Shown here: positions 49,280 to 63,546 of the stretch, in pieces
How the letters are laid out: each line of letters begins with the position of its first letter
Position numbering within the stretch: position 1 is the stretch's first letter
DNA from: Onchocerca lupi
Taxonomy: Eukaryota > Nematoda > Chromadorea > Rhabditida > Onchocercidae
Assembly: GCA_028564675.1 (NCBI GenBank)
Contig: JAOVVO010000196.1
Span: 54,101 to 118,100, forward strand
Length of the DNA: 64,000 bases
Direction of reading: 5' to 3'
Program-made: the position numbers and the translations under genes
Notes under the pieces: generated by a model
The model's database searches: none
What the model was told of the DNA's origin: nothing
Seen by the model: the letters and a program-made list of their open reading frames with translations, nothing else

Positions 49280-52200
49280 TTCCGTGGCATGTTTTCTTTA
49301 TGTAATTACATACTTCTGAATTATTTGCAGGTGCGTTTCAGATTTGTTTTTCTTTTTGCAAGTTTTTCTTTGTTGTAGTGCACTAATTAAGCCTCATAGC
49401 TATCAAAATCAGATTGTTTATTCATAACTTTTTGATCACGATTTTGTCTTCATTGCATCAGCATAATTGTCAAAAACATTCTTGCCTTTCCAGGACATTT
49501 GTTACGGAATTCGTTGCAGTCATGTTATGACTCTTATTAGACGAGACTGTGAAACGGATTCAAAAATTAAAGAAAGTAATGTTTTCGGTGCTATCCAACT
49601 AGTCTGAGAAGATTGCCGACTTATTACTATCATATTTAGGACTGTTCGTTTGAAATGTTCACTTATATTTGCCCCGTGGTAATTGGTTTAGAAATTTGAA
49701 AACTTTATGAATTTAAAACTTCTTCGAAGAACCATGTAATTTCAGTAGTGTAATTCAGTGAAATTTGCCTATTCGTCTTGTTGTCGTTTTGCTAACTTGC
49801 GTCAGGTCCTATTCAGTTCATAGGCATTTATGAATTTCGTCAGTCATTTTTTTGCGTTTTGTATTCGATATTTGTTGGCATTTCGCTTTACATTTTTGTT
49901 ATTTTTGGTTTGTCGTCCTTCCTTTAATTTCATTTATTTCATCGCTTTTTGTTTTCAGTAAAAATTTCTAGTAGATTGCATTGTTTCTTAGAGCGGAATT
50001 AAGAAATCGATATGATTGTGTTAAGTTTGCTAATCATTTAATTCCATGCAAGTGAGAGAAATCGAGTTTGTAGTTTTGGAATTGAATGTTACATTTTATC
50101 TACGGCTAAGAGAGTTTAGAAAACGACCATCGTTTTTCAAAAAAAAAAAAGAAAAAAAAAAAAAAAGAACAAGAAACAAACATGGTGATAATGCTTTGCG
50201 TTAAGTTTTTCATGAATAAGACTTGATTCTTGAGTTTTTTGTTAGGTAACAGCTCAAGGAAATTTCTTTTTAGAGTGTCATCGTTCATCGTTTATCGTGA
50301 TGTCCTTTCCGCACTGCATTTTCGTACAGATCATTGTTATATTCTGAAGAGAGCTTTTTATCAGTGTTGGATTTTTTAAATTGATTCAGACTTTCAAAAT
50401 CTGTTTTTCGTTGGATCATTTATTAATGTTCTATGTATTTTGAATGTATTATATCCTTGACCTAAGACTATCCAATGTAATTACATATGAACTGTATGTT
50501 TCTAATGCTTAATTGACGTCTCATATTATAATGCGAGTGATTCCGAGAGAAAAAGGGACTGTTTTAAATTCATTGATGTGTATAGTTAGCTCCATAATTT
50601 TTATTCTTCTAATTTATGTTTTAAGTGAGTACTGCAAGATTTTTACATTCGTAAACTGATTTGATAGTCGGAGACCGTATTTGTGCCAAAATGATCAGAT
50701 ATGGTTTATTTATTTCAATTTCAAAAACTAACTGTTTTGATGCAGAAAAAATTTCCAGTAGCAGTCCCTTTTTGGAAAATTTTTACTTTTAAATCAGAAT
50801 CGAATTAACTTTTATAATAGAACATAACAATAGAGCAGTGATAAGATAATTTTAAATTCCAATATTTATATCATTATATCACATCCTGGATAGATGGCTT
50901 TTCACAAGTCTTAACCTTGTCTACTATGTTCAAACAAGCGAAAGGGATGACTGAAGTGGTAACTTATGTTCTCTATCGGTTTCATGCAATGATTTAATAA
51001 AGACTATTAGTTGCGAATTTTTCATTATCTTGTCATTTCAGTGAATTATGACTAGATTTGCAACTTCCAATTCTCGATAGTTCTTGATCTTCATCAAATA
51101 CTATCTTCGACATCACAACCTTTCATACGAAAACTGCTCCTGTTCTGCGTTTATATGTGTGTGAATGTATGCATGTATGTGTTTATGTGTGCATGTGTTT
51201 TACATTAATACCTTATACTCGTATTTCGTTACATCCAAGAAGTCCATAAAACTTTTTCAGCTGATTGAAGCTCACAATCAATCGTTTAATCCCTATTTTC
51301 TTATAGGTTGATAACAATTTTATTCGCATAAGCATCATATCTCCTTTCACTATTACCTAGTTTTGCAGAGTATTTGTCGTTTATTGATTTTACTATAATT
51401 CGGTGAACGAGAACATATGGTTCACTCATTCCTGCTATTGAATCTCGAATTCTGGCTCTTTGTTTTCGGGATAAAGGTTGTTTCACCGGTTAATCCATGC
51501 TCTGCTTTTTATTTTTTTTTTTTTTTTGATGCTTAAATCATGTATTTTTAAGTTAGTCTAGTATTTGCAAGCAAAAAGGACACTTGGAAATGGAGTCTGT
51601 AAAGAAATTCAAATTAAGCAAGGATAATTATGTAGAGAAGTTTGATACATATTTGTTCTATGTTTTTTCCAGGAAATTTATAGAAGCTTTATTTCTTGCA
51701 TAATTCCCTTTTTATGGGAAGGGGGAATTGTGCAAGTAATAAACCTTGCTTAGCTATTATCTCGTTGTGCTCGATAAGACAATGTTAAAATAAGTTGTAA
51801 ATTTCCAGAAATTTCACTAGTTTTTACTTTGTGTTAAGTTCTTCTGTACATTCACTCTAAATTCATTTCGAAGTGAGGATTTGTTGTGATACTGTTGTCC
51901 GTTAAATGTTTTGTTCAATTTGGATGAAATTTTGCGTATTTATTTTTTCCAGCGATTTCGCTTGCATGCTCTGACAAATTTTTGTAATTTGCAGATGTAA
52001 AAGTTTAGAAAAAGAAAACTGTGAGAAGACAAATATTACTTTTTGTGTTATAAAAAATGCTATTTTCATTTCTTTAATTTATCCATCTCTGTAGTGGATA
52101 AATTGATAATGTTGGTGTGACATACTGCTGAAGGATATTCTCGATCACGGAGTGGTACTTCCATTTTTGCAGTATCGTCACTTATCTAACTGATTTTGTT

Positions 52201-55200
52201 GATGATTTCGTTTCGAAAAAAAAAAAAAAAGAAATGAGACGAGAAGTGATTTGATAAAATACAACTGAGATTTATTGTACTTTTCTCTCCTCGAATTTCT
52301 TTTCGTTTTTTCATTGATGCTTCTTCTGTCTACATATTCCGTAAAAACGGACCTAAAGTCGAAGATTACAAATGAAAGTAAAGATATAAAAAATTAGTTT
52401 GAATAGCGAGCCATATTTTCGTGAGAATGACCTGGTGCCATTTTCAAATGTTGTTGTTCTAGATAATGGAATAAATTGGAATGATTTTAAAAATTTTGAT
52501 AAATTTTTGATGTCTGTTTTACAGATCATACATATTAGTGTTTTCATGGTATGAGAGGTTTTTATAAAATTTTTCAATGTAGCCTCTTTCATGTTGAATA
52601 ACATTTGCAGTTCCCATAAAATAACAAAGTCACTAGGAATAACTGAACATATAATTCGCATTCAAAATAGATGCTATGAAAAAACAGTACGATGTTTTAC
52701 TATTAACAAGGTATTAATCAATGATGTGTTCTGCTCTTTGTTAGTGCTATTGTTCATCAGCAGACAATATTGACAGTCGGCAAACTGAGCTATGATTTTC
52801 GATTATTGAAAAGAAATCATTAAAAAAAGTTATTATTTCAATGATTCTGATTGTTGCATTGAGACAGTCGACCTGAATGTGCATTTCATAGGATATAATA
52901 TTACAGATATCAAATATTTCGGAAAAGAAAAGTCGTATCTCCTTTCTGACAAGGCTTGCGGCTTAAGTTGAGAATATTTGCGTATTTTATGCTGTGAAAA
53001 TCTGATGAAGGTATAAAAAAAAGATTGAACATATGCATAATTGAGCTGCATTAAACTCAGTGTACAGATACCAGTGAACTGCACTCAGTTCAGCCATGAC
53101 TTTCCTAATAATCGAAAATCTTGGCTTAATCTGCTGGTTATCAATATTGTCTGCTAAAGCAACAATAGCAAAGAGCAAAAATACACATCAGAAATTATGC
53201 CTCGTTAATAGAAAAAATATCCTGGTATTATTTGTTAACATCTATTTTGAATATAAATTATGTAGTGAATTATTCTTTTGTAGCTATTTTGTAAGAATTG
53301 CAAATGCTATTTAGCTTATGCAAATAGGATGGTAAAAAGGTAACATTTGCGAACTATCTAACAGCTAAACTAATCGATACTTAATTCTGGGAGGTTGTTT
53401 TCATGATAAGTGCTAAAGTATCCGCATGATAAAACTTTTTTTTAGAATTGATTATAGCGACACAAAACTTTCCAATCTTATTGAGAATAATGCATAGTTT
53501 GACTTCATGGTCGAAATTCATACCATCATCTATCATCTTGATTCGATATATGTACCTTGTTATAACTTTCTCTTATGTGAATGCAAACTCAGAATACAAG
53601 TAGGTGGAAACTGAAAACTTTTCGATAGATTAGATCAGTGGTGATGCTCATAAAATTAGAGGTATTGCACTGTTTTCTGGTATGGATTCGAAATTAGAGC
53701 TCATTATACAGTGAAAATAGCAAATGAATATATATGAAGCTGTAATAATAACAAAAATTCACATTTTTTTGCTTTCATCATTAAGGTACTTGCTACCGTC
53801 ACAAATATTATCATGAGTGCTAATACCATTTTAACCAATTTGTGATTTGGACAAATATGGAGATTTTCAAGATCTTTTTCAAAATTTAAATAAAAACACT
53901 GCACGTTTTCTTAATTCACAATAACAAAATCGCAAAATCAGAGAAACGGAGATTCATTCCTTTTTTCGCTCTTATTCTGCCAATTCTGATACTTCTGAAG
54001 AGTGAGAAGCGGTCTTTTATAATGTTTTCTGAGTTGTGCTTACACGAATGCCAAGCAATATTTTTCATTTGCCATCTCGTGAATGATTATTAATCTTGTT
54101 GGCAGTTTTATTTTAGGCATGATTTTAAAATCGGCACTTAAAATGAAGTTGGCATTTTTTATTTTATAAAATCTTTTAGGATGCAAATATTGTAGAGAAA
54201 TGCCACATTTCTTTATAAGTCAGGTCTTTCAAATATAAATTTTCGAACTTGGTTGTAGAAAGATGATTCGGATAAGGTATCAGACAATTCTACCTAGGGA
54301 TTGTGAAAGAAAGCAATAAGTTGCTTCTGTAGGATTCCAAAAACTTTTGCTTCTTTGGAACTCATTTTGTATGAATGGAAATCAAATATATTCGAGATCC
54401 GCTTAATAACGAGTAGATAACCGAAATAATAATATGCAGACATCATTTCTGAATTGAGTATTCACTATTATTGATACATGTTTTGGAAACATAATTGATG
54501 GCAGTGAATAACAAAACCGCTTGATTCAGCAATCAATTTTTAGATGATGCATTAATGTTGGAAAATTTCTATCGTTTTGATTTTAATTATTTTTCCAAAG
54601 AAAATCTGGCTTTGATACAATATTATGGAGAGACAAATGTCAGTGGCTGAGCAAAAGTCAAATAAGTGACACACATTTCTCAATTTTTTTTTTTTTTTTT
54701 TAATGAAATCACTTTTCCCCTTTCTTTTTTTGAATCATGGCATTGTTGAATCCTATGAATCTCTCTAATTGTAATTGCTTTTCGCTCTTAACTCAATAGG
54801 TGTAACTTTTAGCTTAATTCTTTGAATTTTTATATCTTTACTGAATATATGAACTTTCCATTATCATGAAACTTCAAGCAAGAAGAAAGTATGCGGTATT
54901 ATGCACCCAATACAAATAAGGAAATTGTCGTTTTCAGCCTAATTGATAAATGACCCAATTATCACGAATCGAATATCTTTTTAACTAATTCAAAATTTCC
55001 TGTTCTGAAATGATATTTATCGATAACACCGATACTGTTTTGGTAACTGTCATCAATATAAGTGCAAACGTCAAAAAATTATACATCACTTTCATTTTAC
55101 CACTTCCTATTTAGAAGACTATCCTAAATACTGGACAGAAGAAAGTATTGATGATTGCAGTTCAAGTCATTAAAGTCGTCCTGTTTATTATTGCATTGTT

Positions 55201-57095
55201 CTACTGTGTGTGAGAAGCGATTGCTTGAATCTCAGATAATGATAAAGCATCAAACTAGTGAAGAACCAAAAGTCTCTCTTTACCAAGTTCAAGAAACTCT
55301 AAAGCTGAGATATTCATTTGAGATTCGGATTCCTAAAAAAATCACATAGCAACAAGAGTAGGTGAATTCTCTCCAGCCTTCATTCTGATCGATCTCACAT
55401 AATATTGAGATATGGTAAAAATGAGTCGTTGATAAACACATTTTAGTCTCGCTTGATAAGGAACGATAAATATAAGTGTAAAAATTTGATTTGTGCCTGA
55501 TGTTGTGTCTTCCACGGAAATTTCAGATTTGAGATTCTTAGAGATCTGAAATCTTTGAAGTGTCTTTTTTATAACTTTTCCGCTGACTCTTCATTTTTTA
55601 TTTATTTTATTTGAAGAAGAATCCATGACAATAATTCAGAATTAACGAATTGTTCTTTCTCACCTCCAACTGCAACGCTGACCGTAATCACTAGTAGCTG
55701 AATCCTTCTTTACTAATTCACGAAGTCTAAACAATATTGACAATTGGTAATTAATGTGTCATATTTGTCGGAAAAATCTGAAAAATGTAATTAGAGCATA
55801 AAGGAATATCTAAAGTCAAATAACAGGAAGATGTTGACCATAACAAGAGATGTTAAAGGCCAAACAGCATCATTGTAAACAAAGAGTATTGTGGCGCGAC
55901 AGGGATCAGTAAGCCGATAAACATATTTACCAAAACGCTCCGATTTACAGATAAACAGAGTAAGAACGACCAATCATGAGGCGTCACGTTCGAGATCAGG
56001 TAAGAGGAAGTACCCCCAACAGGATTTAAAAGGTTAAGATTTTGGGGCTGAAAGCAGTTCCAGGTCAAGATCGAGTCAGTTCTTACAACGACACAGCAAT
56101 AGTAACAGTTCAACGCAGATCGACGAAGAATGAAAACTGTTCGGAGTTCGAAGTGACGCAGCAATAGCAATAATCCGACAATTTAGTTGAGCAACATTCT
56201 TCTTTACGAGCGGCAAAGGATCGATTTACTTAGATATTCTTTAATAATTGCTTGTAACAGAAACAAAGAATTACTGTTTCGTCAATCAATAAAACTTTCG
56301 TTAAATAAGATTCGTCCCTTTCACAACATAAACAAAAAAATTTTCCCGACAATATCTCAGAAAAAGATATGTGGACAATAAACAATATTGCTGAGTAGAT
56401 TACCCGCCCCATTTGCTTTATCATTTACTAATTTTACCAGTTATATTTAATAATATAGTTTCTTTTCATATCAAAAATATATTTTTTTCCATAATGAATC
56501 TGTTTTGGACTATATCGGTGTAAAATTGATTACAGCCAGTACATAAAGTGGCGAAAAACCAATGAGCACTATTTCTGCTTCAATTTGTGTGTGAATGGTA
56601 TTCGCTATGCTCTTCGATTGATTCAAATCTTTGCTTTTGATTATCTTTTTGAGCCTGAAATTGTTCACTACAACAATTCAGACGCAGAAATCCATGATTT
56701 TGTTTCGAAGATAAAGAAATCGGGAAACAAAGTCTGTTAAGCCTTTTTGTTTTTACTCTTCCAATAAACAAGACGATGTAAAATGGTAGCAACTGATGCA
56801 TGTCTGTAACTTTATCCAATGTGAAATAACGCTTTGTACAACTATATCAGTATATCGAAATCAATACTAAATAATACTAGAGAATAAGATGCACAGAACG
56901 ATTTCGTTCATAACATTTTTCCGATATCCGGTCTAATATTCGAAAAAATTCTATTTAATTCCACTTATGACTGATTAGGTAGTATGTTATTTTTGAAAAA
57001 AAAAAAAAAAATGATAAAGGAAAGTTAAGGATAGTTTTTCAAATTTGTCGAAGCATATCTATGGTATTCTAACTAGATTAGGAAAAAATTCTAAA
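49280..57095. other. long intergenic region
   Basis: About 7.8 kb between the membrane protein stop and the SLC9B stop. AT-rich, with A/T homopolymer tracts (50140-50166, 54687-54702, 56997-57011), a degenerate TGTG/TATG tract at 51151-51200, and an LTR-like island (55851-56335). One minus-strand block at 51486-51301 (RKQRARIRDSIAGMSEPYVL) has coding-like composition but no start codon or splice context. No other gene seen. Confidence 0.5.
55851..56335. mobile_element. possible solo LTR or retroelement remnant
   Basis: This stretch is GC-richer than its flanks, begins TGTTAAAGGCC and ends near TTTCACAACA, so it has TG...CA ends, and contains CAATAAAAC (56284-56292) near its 3' end, all as in an LTR. 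A 105-codon ORF without start context crosses it on the minus strand. I found no clear target-site duplication and no internal retroelement genes nearby, so the call is weak. Confidence 0.3.
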
Positions 57096-57470
57096 CTAAT
57101 TCGGATAGCTATTGTCAATACGAAGAATCACTAGTGGTAAAATAACCTTTGGCTCGAGAGGGAATATTTTTTCCGGATTTTCAATACTGAGTGTGGATGC
57201 ATTCTGGATATTCTCTTTCTTCAGTGCTGTTGGTCCAAAGATGTGGAAGATTAACTGACCTGCAAGAAATCTTTTTTTAATCTTCTCATTGATAGAAAAG
57301 TTTAAGCATATTACTTACTATATTTAGCTGTAATAGTACAATCTTTCTCTTTAATTACAACAATAGATTTATGACGCAAGATCCAAATCGTTATAAACTC
57401 AGTGCGAAGAACGATTTCATTCATAACAATTCTCCGATGTCTAGCTCCAATATTCGAAAATAATTCTATT
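56895..57470. repeat. diverged direct repeat around the last SLC9B exon
   Basis: 56895-56956 and 57408-57470 are about 62 bases each and roughly 85% alike by eye, sharing AGAACGATTTC(A/G)TTCATAACA and AATATTCGAAAA. One copy is downstream of the stop codon, the other in the last intron. Confidence 0.65.
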
Positions 57471-60400
57471 TTATTTTCTTATATAAATCATTTTCCGGAA
57501 TTTTTGTAATCTATAGTCAATATTTTTGAATGCTGAACAGAAAAAAAAAAAACAGCTAACATCCTAAAAGAGATAATGTGAGATAATTTCATTAGCTAAT
57601 AGAACATCGTCCTGTTCCATGTTTTTCAAACCAACAAAAAATGCATATTTACTGACGTTAATTTTTATTCGAGTAAAGCGTATGAACTCTTAAAATAACA
57701 ATATTAAAAATTTCTGATCATTTAGAACCTGTGGGAGCTAGAAAAAATATAGCAAATACACAAGCAATCCTGAGTAAAATGGCATCATGGGACATTGCTG
57801 AATCTCTAGATTTGTCCGCTACCTGTGGTGCCAATGCTGCCTGCAATAGATTTTAATATGCTTCCATATTTGACCAATAAAAATCATAAATTAACCACGG
57901 CAATAAACTTTGCTGATTTGTTTCAAACCTTCCAGGAATAGATTTCAGTTTTTTTTCTTTTAGATTTTTTCTAGATGCTTGAAATAATAAACAAACTTGC
58001 AAAGTAGCTTTTGAAACAAAAGAAAATGTGATGAAGAAATGCTCTTCAGTTTGCCAACCACATCCAAATGATAAAAGAAAACTGCACAGTATTCTAGCAA
58101 TTTGGCCTATCATGACTATGCTTACGGCTTTCAGGACTAACTGAAGTTTCATCTGTAAACAAATTTATAAATAAGATATTGACTGAGAAAACTATCTATA
58201 CGAAAAAAAAGAGTCTTGGGACTCTGGAAACTAAATGATTGTAATAATTTAATTCTTCAAGATTTTTCAAGAGACTTTGATAATTTAATTCTTCGAGATT
58301 CGGTGTACGGAAGCTATTATCATCCAGACTGCCAAAACTTTGTAATGTAAACTTCGCTTGCAACATACCTGAATGATCTGTACTACATTAAGTATCAAAC
58401 TGTACTGCACTATAGAAATAGTATTGGTATGGTAATGCGAGAAAGTATACAGAATTGTTGGAATATTGATCTTACTTTACTCTTCCCATCATATTCAGCT
58501 AACTTTCAGTTAGAAGTTTGCTGTATTAGTTAACGAAAAGAAAATAGAACGCGAATGACATCTTGAGCTTTCTGCATTAGGTCAAGGCGTAACCATATCA
58601 CTTCCTCATGTCACACTAAATGATCTAACTCGGATGATCATGGCGAATACTAGAAATCAGTGATTGATCGCACTTACGTTCTTGATATCAAATTCAAAAC
58701 CAATCAAGCCGAACATAATCTGCATGGCAAAAAAATTCCACATCAATGCCAGTGCATCAGCCTCTTTGAACTGCAAACATTAAAAAAAAAAAAAAAAAAA
58801 AAGGAAATGTGTTTGATTGACTATGATAGGCTATCCGTTAACGCTTACGTGCGTAGGCATAAAGAAAAAGTTTAAGAATCGTTAGTACAAAAAAAATGAT
58901 GAAAGCAATCACTTTTGCATTAGCCTCCTTCCATTTGATGGTCACGACCATATTCAATAAAACGGTTGATATTACTCCACAACTCGGTTTGCCGATCGCT
59001 AATGTCCCGAAGTTGAGAGCAAGACATATACTGAGTAGTAGCACACCACGGATGAAATGTCGATGATGCGAGCCTTCATGAGGAAACACCCATAATATGC
59101 GACCTATAATAACAACTGTCTACTTCATCTTCATTTCTGATTTCTTAGGATATAAGTCTTTTTTCGTAATCACTTGCTTATGTCAATAAAAAATGACAAA
59201 CCCCCAAGGACGCCAACGACCACACTAATTACAATTGTGGTAAAGGTCATTGCGATCTCGTATGTTAACTTCACTGAAATAGTAGAAGCTGTAAATGCAT
59301 ATTTGGCTTAAACTTTCTAAATGTTTTATTTCATCCGATTTATCAGCATTTATTATTCTCTCGTTAAAACAATCGTCCAAAGATGGTGATTTTACATCTG
59401 TTGAGCTGAACTTGGAATTTTCGGATTGACCGCCTTCTCTGTCATTTTCATACCCGTTGTAAAAATTAGTGATGCAGCAATTGTGTATGCGGCGATGCAG
59501 GTCATGTTATCAATAGTACAAGATGCGATTATAGCAGTAGGTAGACCGGATCCTTGACCATATCCTTTCTTTAATAGATCCAATATTGCAGGAATAGTTA
59601 CCGCTGGACCAGTTGCTGACAGTATTGTTCTGCAACTGTTTTATTTTTAATACTTAAATGATTCCTAAAGTAGTAACGATGCCCCTTTATTTTAATTTAT
59701 GATAAATGCTGGAATTTGAAAGAGAAATGAAAATGCACCCAAAAAGTATAGACATCTCGATATTAACTCCAAATATGAAATATGCCGCTAGTACAATGGC
59801 GCCACCTTCACAAAGAGTTGATATTACACCCAATCGAAATACCGTTACCTGAAATGTTTCAAAGAATGTTTCAATTTAACCTTCGACAGGAAAGTATTTC
59901 AAAACTATTTTCAAGAAAGCTTAAGCAACGGAAACATAGAAATTTGAACAAAAGTCTATATTCAAATTCTTAATCATTAATTATCGAAATCCCAAATACC
60001 ATTTCCACTCATTTTTCTTGAGTCTAGCTTACAAGTAATATTGACTTTGTTTCGAAAATCATTTCAGTTTTTAACTGACTTTGGTCTTCCTTAGTGCCTC
60101 GGGATCAAGTCCCATGCCGGCTCGCATCAATATCACTGTCAACGCTGCTTTACGAAATAATGCACTCCAGATACGGTCTATATACAATGAATTATTCAAA
60201 AATGGAATATTTTTGCAAGCGATTCCTGTCAGCAACACTCCTAAAATAGTTGAAATAATAACGATTGTTCAAAATTATGCCATCAATTATGAATGAACAA
60301 AGAACATACTGTTGAATCATTTATGTGTCAAAAATCTAAAAAAAAAGAAAATACATCGTAGCGTCAAAAATCCAAAACATACAAAAAGAAATATTCGAAA

Positions 60401-61970
60401 TTTTTGAAAATGATCAGGAATTGCTCCTTATTAATTAGTTATGTTGATTAATTCAAAATAATCCTAAAAAATAAGAACGTACCGATAATGTTAGGTAAGC
60501 GGCACAGCGTAAACAGTGATCCTACAGAGAGTGCAACAAGCCACATGATAAATACCGATAACGCCGAATTAATGTGTCGATCAACTTGTGAGAGCACTGC
60601 TTTTGCTTCAACTTCTGCTTCATTACTTGGCATTTCTAGCCAAGTAATATTTTCACCTTGGTATTTTATTGGGTGAATTATATTTCGGTGTAATACTGCA
60701 AACTGCTTCACTTTAGTAACGAAGTGGAAATCCGTTTTTCTTCTTGTAATCGGTTTATCAGTTCATCCTTGCTTTAGTGTTGTTCATTTAAATAGATAAA
60801 CAAAGCACAAGTAAACTAAAAACGTTTGTACTGAACACAACACAATTTTTAAAAGTAGAAAAAGTAAGTGGCTTCAAATTCTTGACAAATATTTAGTAAT
60901 TAATCTGTAAAGTTGAAATAAGAAGATTAAAAATCAGAAGGTACTGAATCAAAAAATTTGAGAAAGGCCCTGAATGAAAAAACATGATGACTTGCGTTTT
61001 ATCTCTAGCCCAACATTTGTTTGTCAAATTATCAGATCTACAGAATGTTATTTTCATGGGAGTGAGAAATACCTGAAACGAAGGTAACGTATAGGGAAAG
61101 AAAAATTATTGCCGATGCCAAGACCAGATTCACCTGCAAGTGCATTCACCATAAAACCTATTTTCGAAATTTTCAGAAGTTATTGCAACAATGCAAACTT
61201 TATCTTTTTCATAATTTTCATATTATGAAAAAGATGAAGTTTCTGTACTTTACGTGTTACTGATTGCTTAACTATGAATTTTTGATCATGAGACTGTAGA
61301 TAGTCAACTGATACGGTAAGATTAAATTATCATATTTTATCGTTCAGATATCATCTTATGATTGCAAATATTCTTACACAGTCAAAATTAAACATTTGTT
61401 TTGTTTTAAATTCAAATTTTGAAGTCAAAGTGAGTACCTTGATATTTCTATGTTATCAAAACTGTTTATACATCATCCATCACAATCCTCTCTCATCCTT
61501 GTCAAATTTATGTAACCTCTTTTACGGTCTTCTCTCTAGTTATTTAATTATCGCACAGATAATTAAATAATGAATCTACATAATAATTGTTAACATGCAT
61601 ATATATATTTAAGTGATATATGATAAAATCATTGATTTAAGAAGGGACTAACCGGTTTATAGCTAATAACTTTTGTTATAACATCTTTAGCTTTTGTGCT
61701 AGTTTGCTCAGCGACGACACCAATCTGATATTCGATCTGTCCAGCTCCAACAGCAACGGAGTTAAATTGTCGTTCCAATGATGCACTAAGCCGACGTGTT
61801 CGATCAATTGGAAATGTAAGTCTTCGTTTTTGAAACCAGTTCGCGCTGTTTGAGTCAAAATTAGTTGTATCAGTAGAAATTGGTATCGTGGAACTTATCG
61901 CTTCTGGTACAGGAATACTTTTGCTATCATTCCGCACTGCCACATCATCATTTGGTTTTATTGAAGACAT
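57096..61970 (-). CDS. SLC9B: SLC9B/NHA-type cation/proton antiporter
   Basis: 613 aa in 12 phase-consistent exons: 61970-61653, 61133-61073, 60710-60483, 60240-60080, 59848-59739, 59629-59454, 59273-59202, 59103-58913, 58770-58678, 58152-57997, 57840-57729, 57259-57096. A hydrophilic N-terminus of 106 residues (with TRRLSAS, a possible PKA site) precedes about 12 helices. Family marks: RLPNIIG, LTGIACKNIPF, LTVILMRAGMGLDPEALRKT, SATGPAVTIPAILDLLKKGY, then ASCTIDNMT, and FVSKATLQAALAPQVAD. The CPA2-type core normally carries an Asp-Asp pair in the crossed helix (SFDD in human SLC9B2); here the aligned residues are Asp-Asn. SLC9B proteins exchange Na+ or Li+ for H+ across plasma or organelle membranes. 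ATG 61970 was chosen because the longer frame upstream has no ATG. Confidence 0.92.
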
Positions 61971-63199
61971 ATTAGTTTGTTTGTAGAATGATAAGAGATT
62001 AGCTTCAATTTTTCCGGTTTTCAATCAATCAGAACTGTAGTATTGTTGTTCAAATCTGGAACAAACCTCTTACTGATTAATAGAATGCTTACTTTTGATT
62101 TATGCAAATAAGGACGTATTGCGGCAAAATTTATTTTTTTTTAGTTGTAAATTAAGCTATTTGATATAATACGTAATAACTGTGACAGTCAGTAAATTGC
62201 TGAGAAACCCAAACCGTTTTCATTGTATAAATCAGTAAAGTTTTTCAGATTTGGATGAGGGGATTAGAAGTGTAATTCTAGCAAAATTTAATAAAGCCAA
62301 GAAATTGGCGTAGCACTAGCATACAACTAGCAAAAAAAAACTGTTGTCGAAATGACATATTTAATTTACTAATTTTTTTGATCAATTCAGTTAAGTAACC
62401 TTTCCCGAAAAATCTCTGCGAAGTATGTCATTTGTAATTTGTTTACTTACTCAATTTTTGTATAGAAGGAAATATATAATGTGGAATATGCAGATTTTGG
62501 TAATTACGCAGTCGCGAATGAAATGTGTAATATCTTTAGATTTGTGAGAAAATGAGTGGAAAACGGTAAAGAGTAGCATAAATCAGGAGAAAATTGAAAT
62601 TTGCCTGAATTTCTTAGAATGGTGACAAAAATTCTTGAACTATATTTTGATAAAAAGCCATTTCAGTGAACTTTCATCTGAATTACTTGAGAGGAGAAAA
62701 TGGTAAGGGTAGAACTCTACTTAGCGGTTCAATGATGTTATTTCTCAATTCTTATTTGGAAATGGAAAACTTTTTGAACTCAAGGTCAATATTTTATAAC
62801 AATAAATGTGATAAATAGAAATCAGGAAATTATATTCGAAACAGTAAGGTGACAAACAACAATGAGCATTTCGACTCTGTCTGCTACTCAACAAACAATC
62901 AGCTGTTAAGGTTCATGCATCGCATTATACGCATTACATGTCATTGCATGAGAGCATTGAATGTGCAAGAAGAAGTTATGTCTCGAAACAGACTATCGAA
63001 TAGTTATAAAATCTTCAATTAATGTTATTTGTTGCCGAATGAATGTCCAATATACATGAAATTCCACAGACAAACTGAATTTTATAATTATATTTTATTT
63101 ATATAGATTAGAACAATTTATCAGAAATTCAGATAACATGATTAAAGTGATAAATCCAGATGAAGCATTACTGCTGAAAATAGAAGTGCAATATGAATT
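61971..63199. other. intergenic region upstream of SLC9B
   Basis: AT-rich DNA with short A and T runs. No ORF, repeat array or RNA gene that I can support. Confidence 0.5.
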
Positions 63200-63546
63200 A
63201 ATGGCTACAATTTTACCTCTAGAATTACTTCGTAAAGCTAAAGCATGTTGCTCTAATCTACAAAGTTCATTTCCAATTACTTTCAATTATTGAGAAAAAA
63301 TCGTTGAAAATGTTAAAACTGAAAAACAGTCATGTCGCTTTCACTTTCATTTTGTCAGATATTTTGGAGGACTGGCTTTTCTTGTTTCTGAAAGTAATAT
63401 TTAAAGTCATTTCCCTCTGACAGGGGCGGAACATGATGAAATTGGATCCTGATGAGTTTATAAATTTCGTCTTTGTTGCATTTATTCATATGATTATTTA
63501 GCATCCAATCATCAAGCTGATATCTCCTTATCTCTTCTGAATTCAT
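63200..63546 (-). CDS. possible start of an unrecognised minus-strand gene
   Basis: From ATG 63546 (eight bases after AAATAG) the frame reads MNSEEIRRYQLDDWMLNNHM and continues through KCNKDEIYKLIRIQFHHVPP to a stop near 63355. A second coding-like block, LEQHALALRSNSR, ends at a donor GTAAAA near 63217. The two can be joined in phase through a weak donor (CCCCT/GTCAGA) and the acceptor TTTGTAG, but other joins are possible and no further exon was found. No family recognised. Confidence 0.33.
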
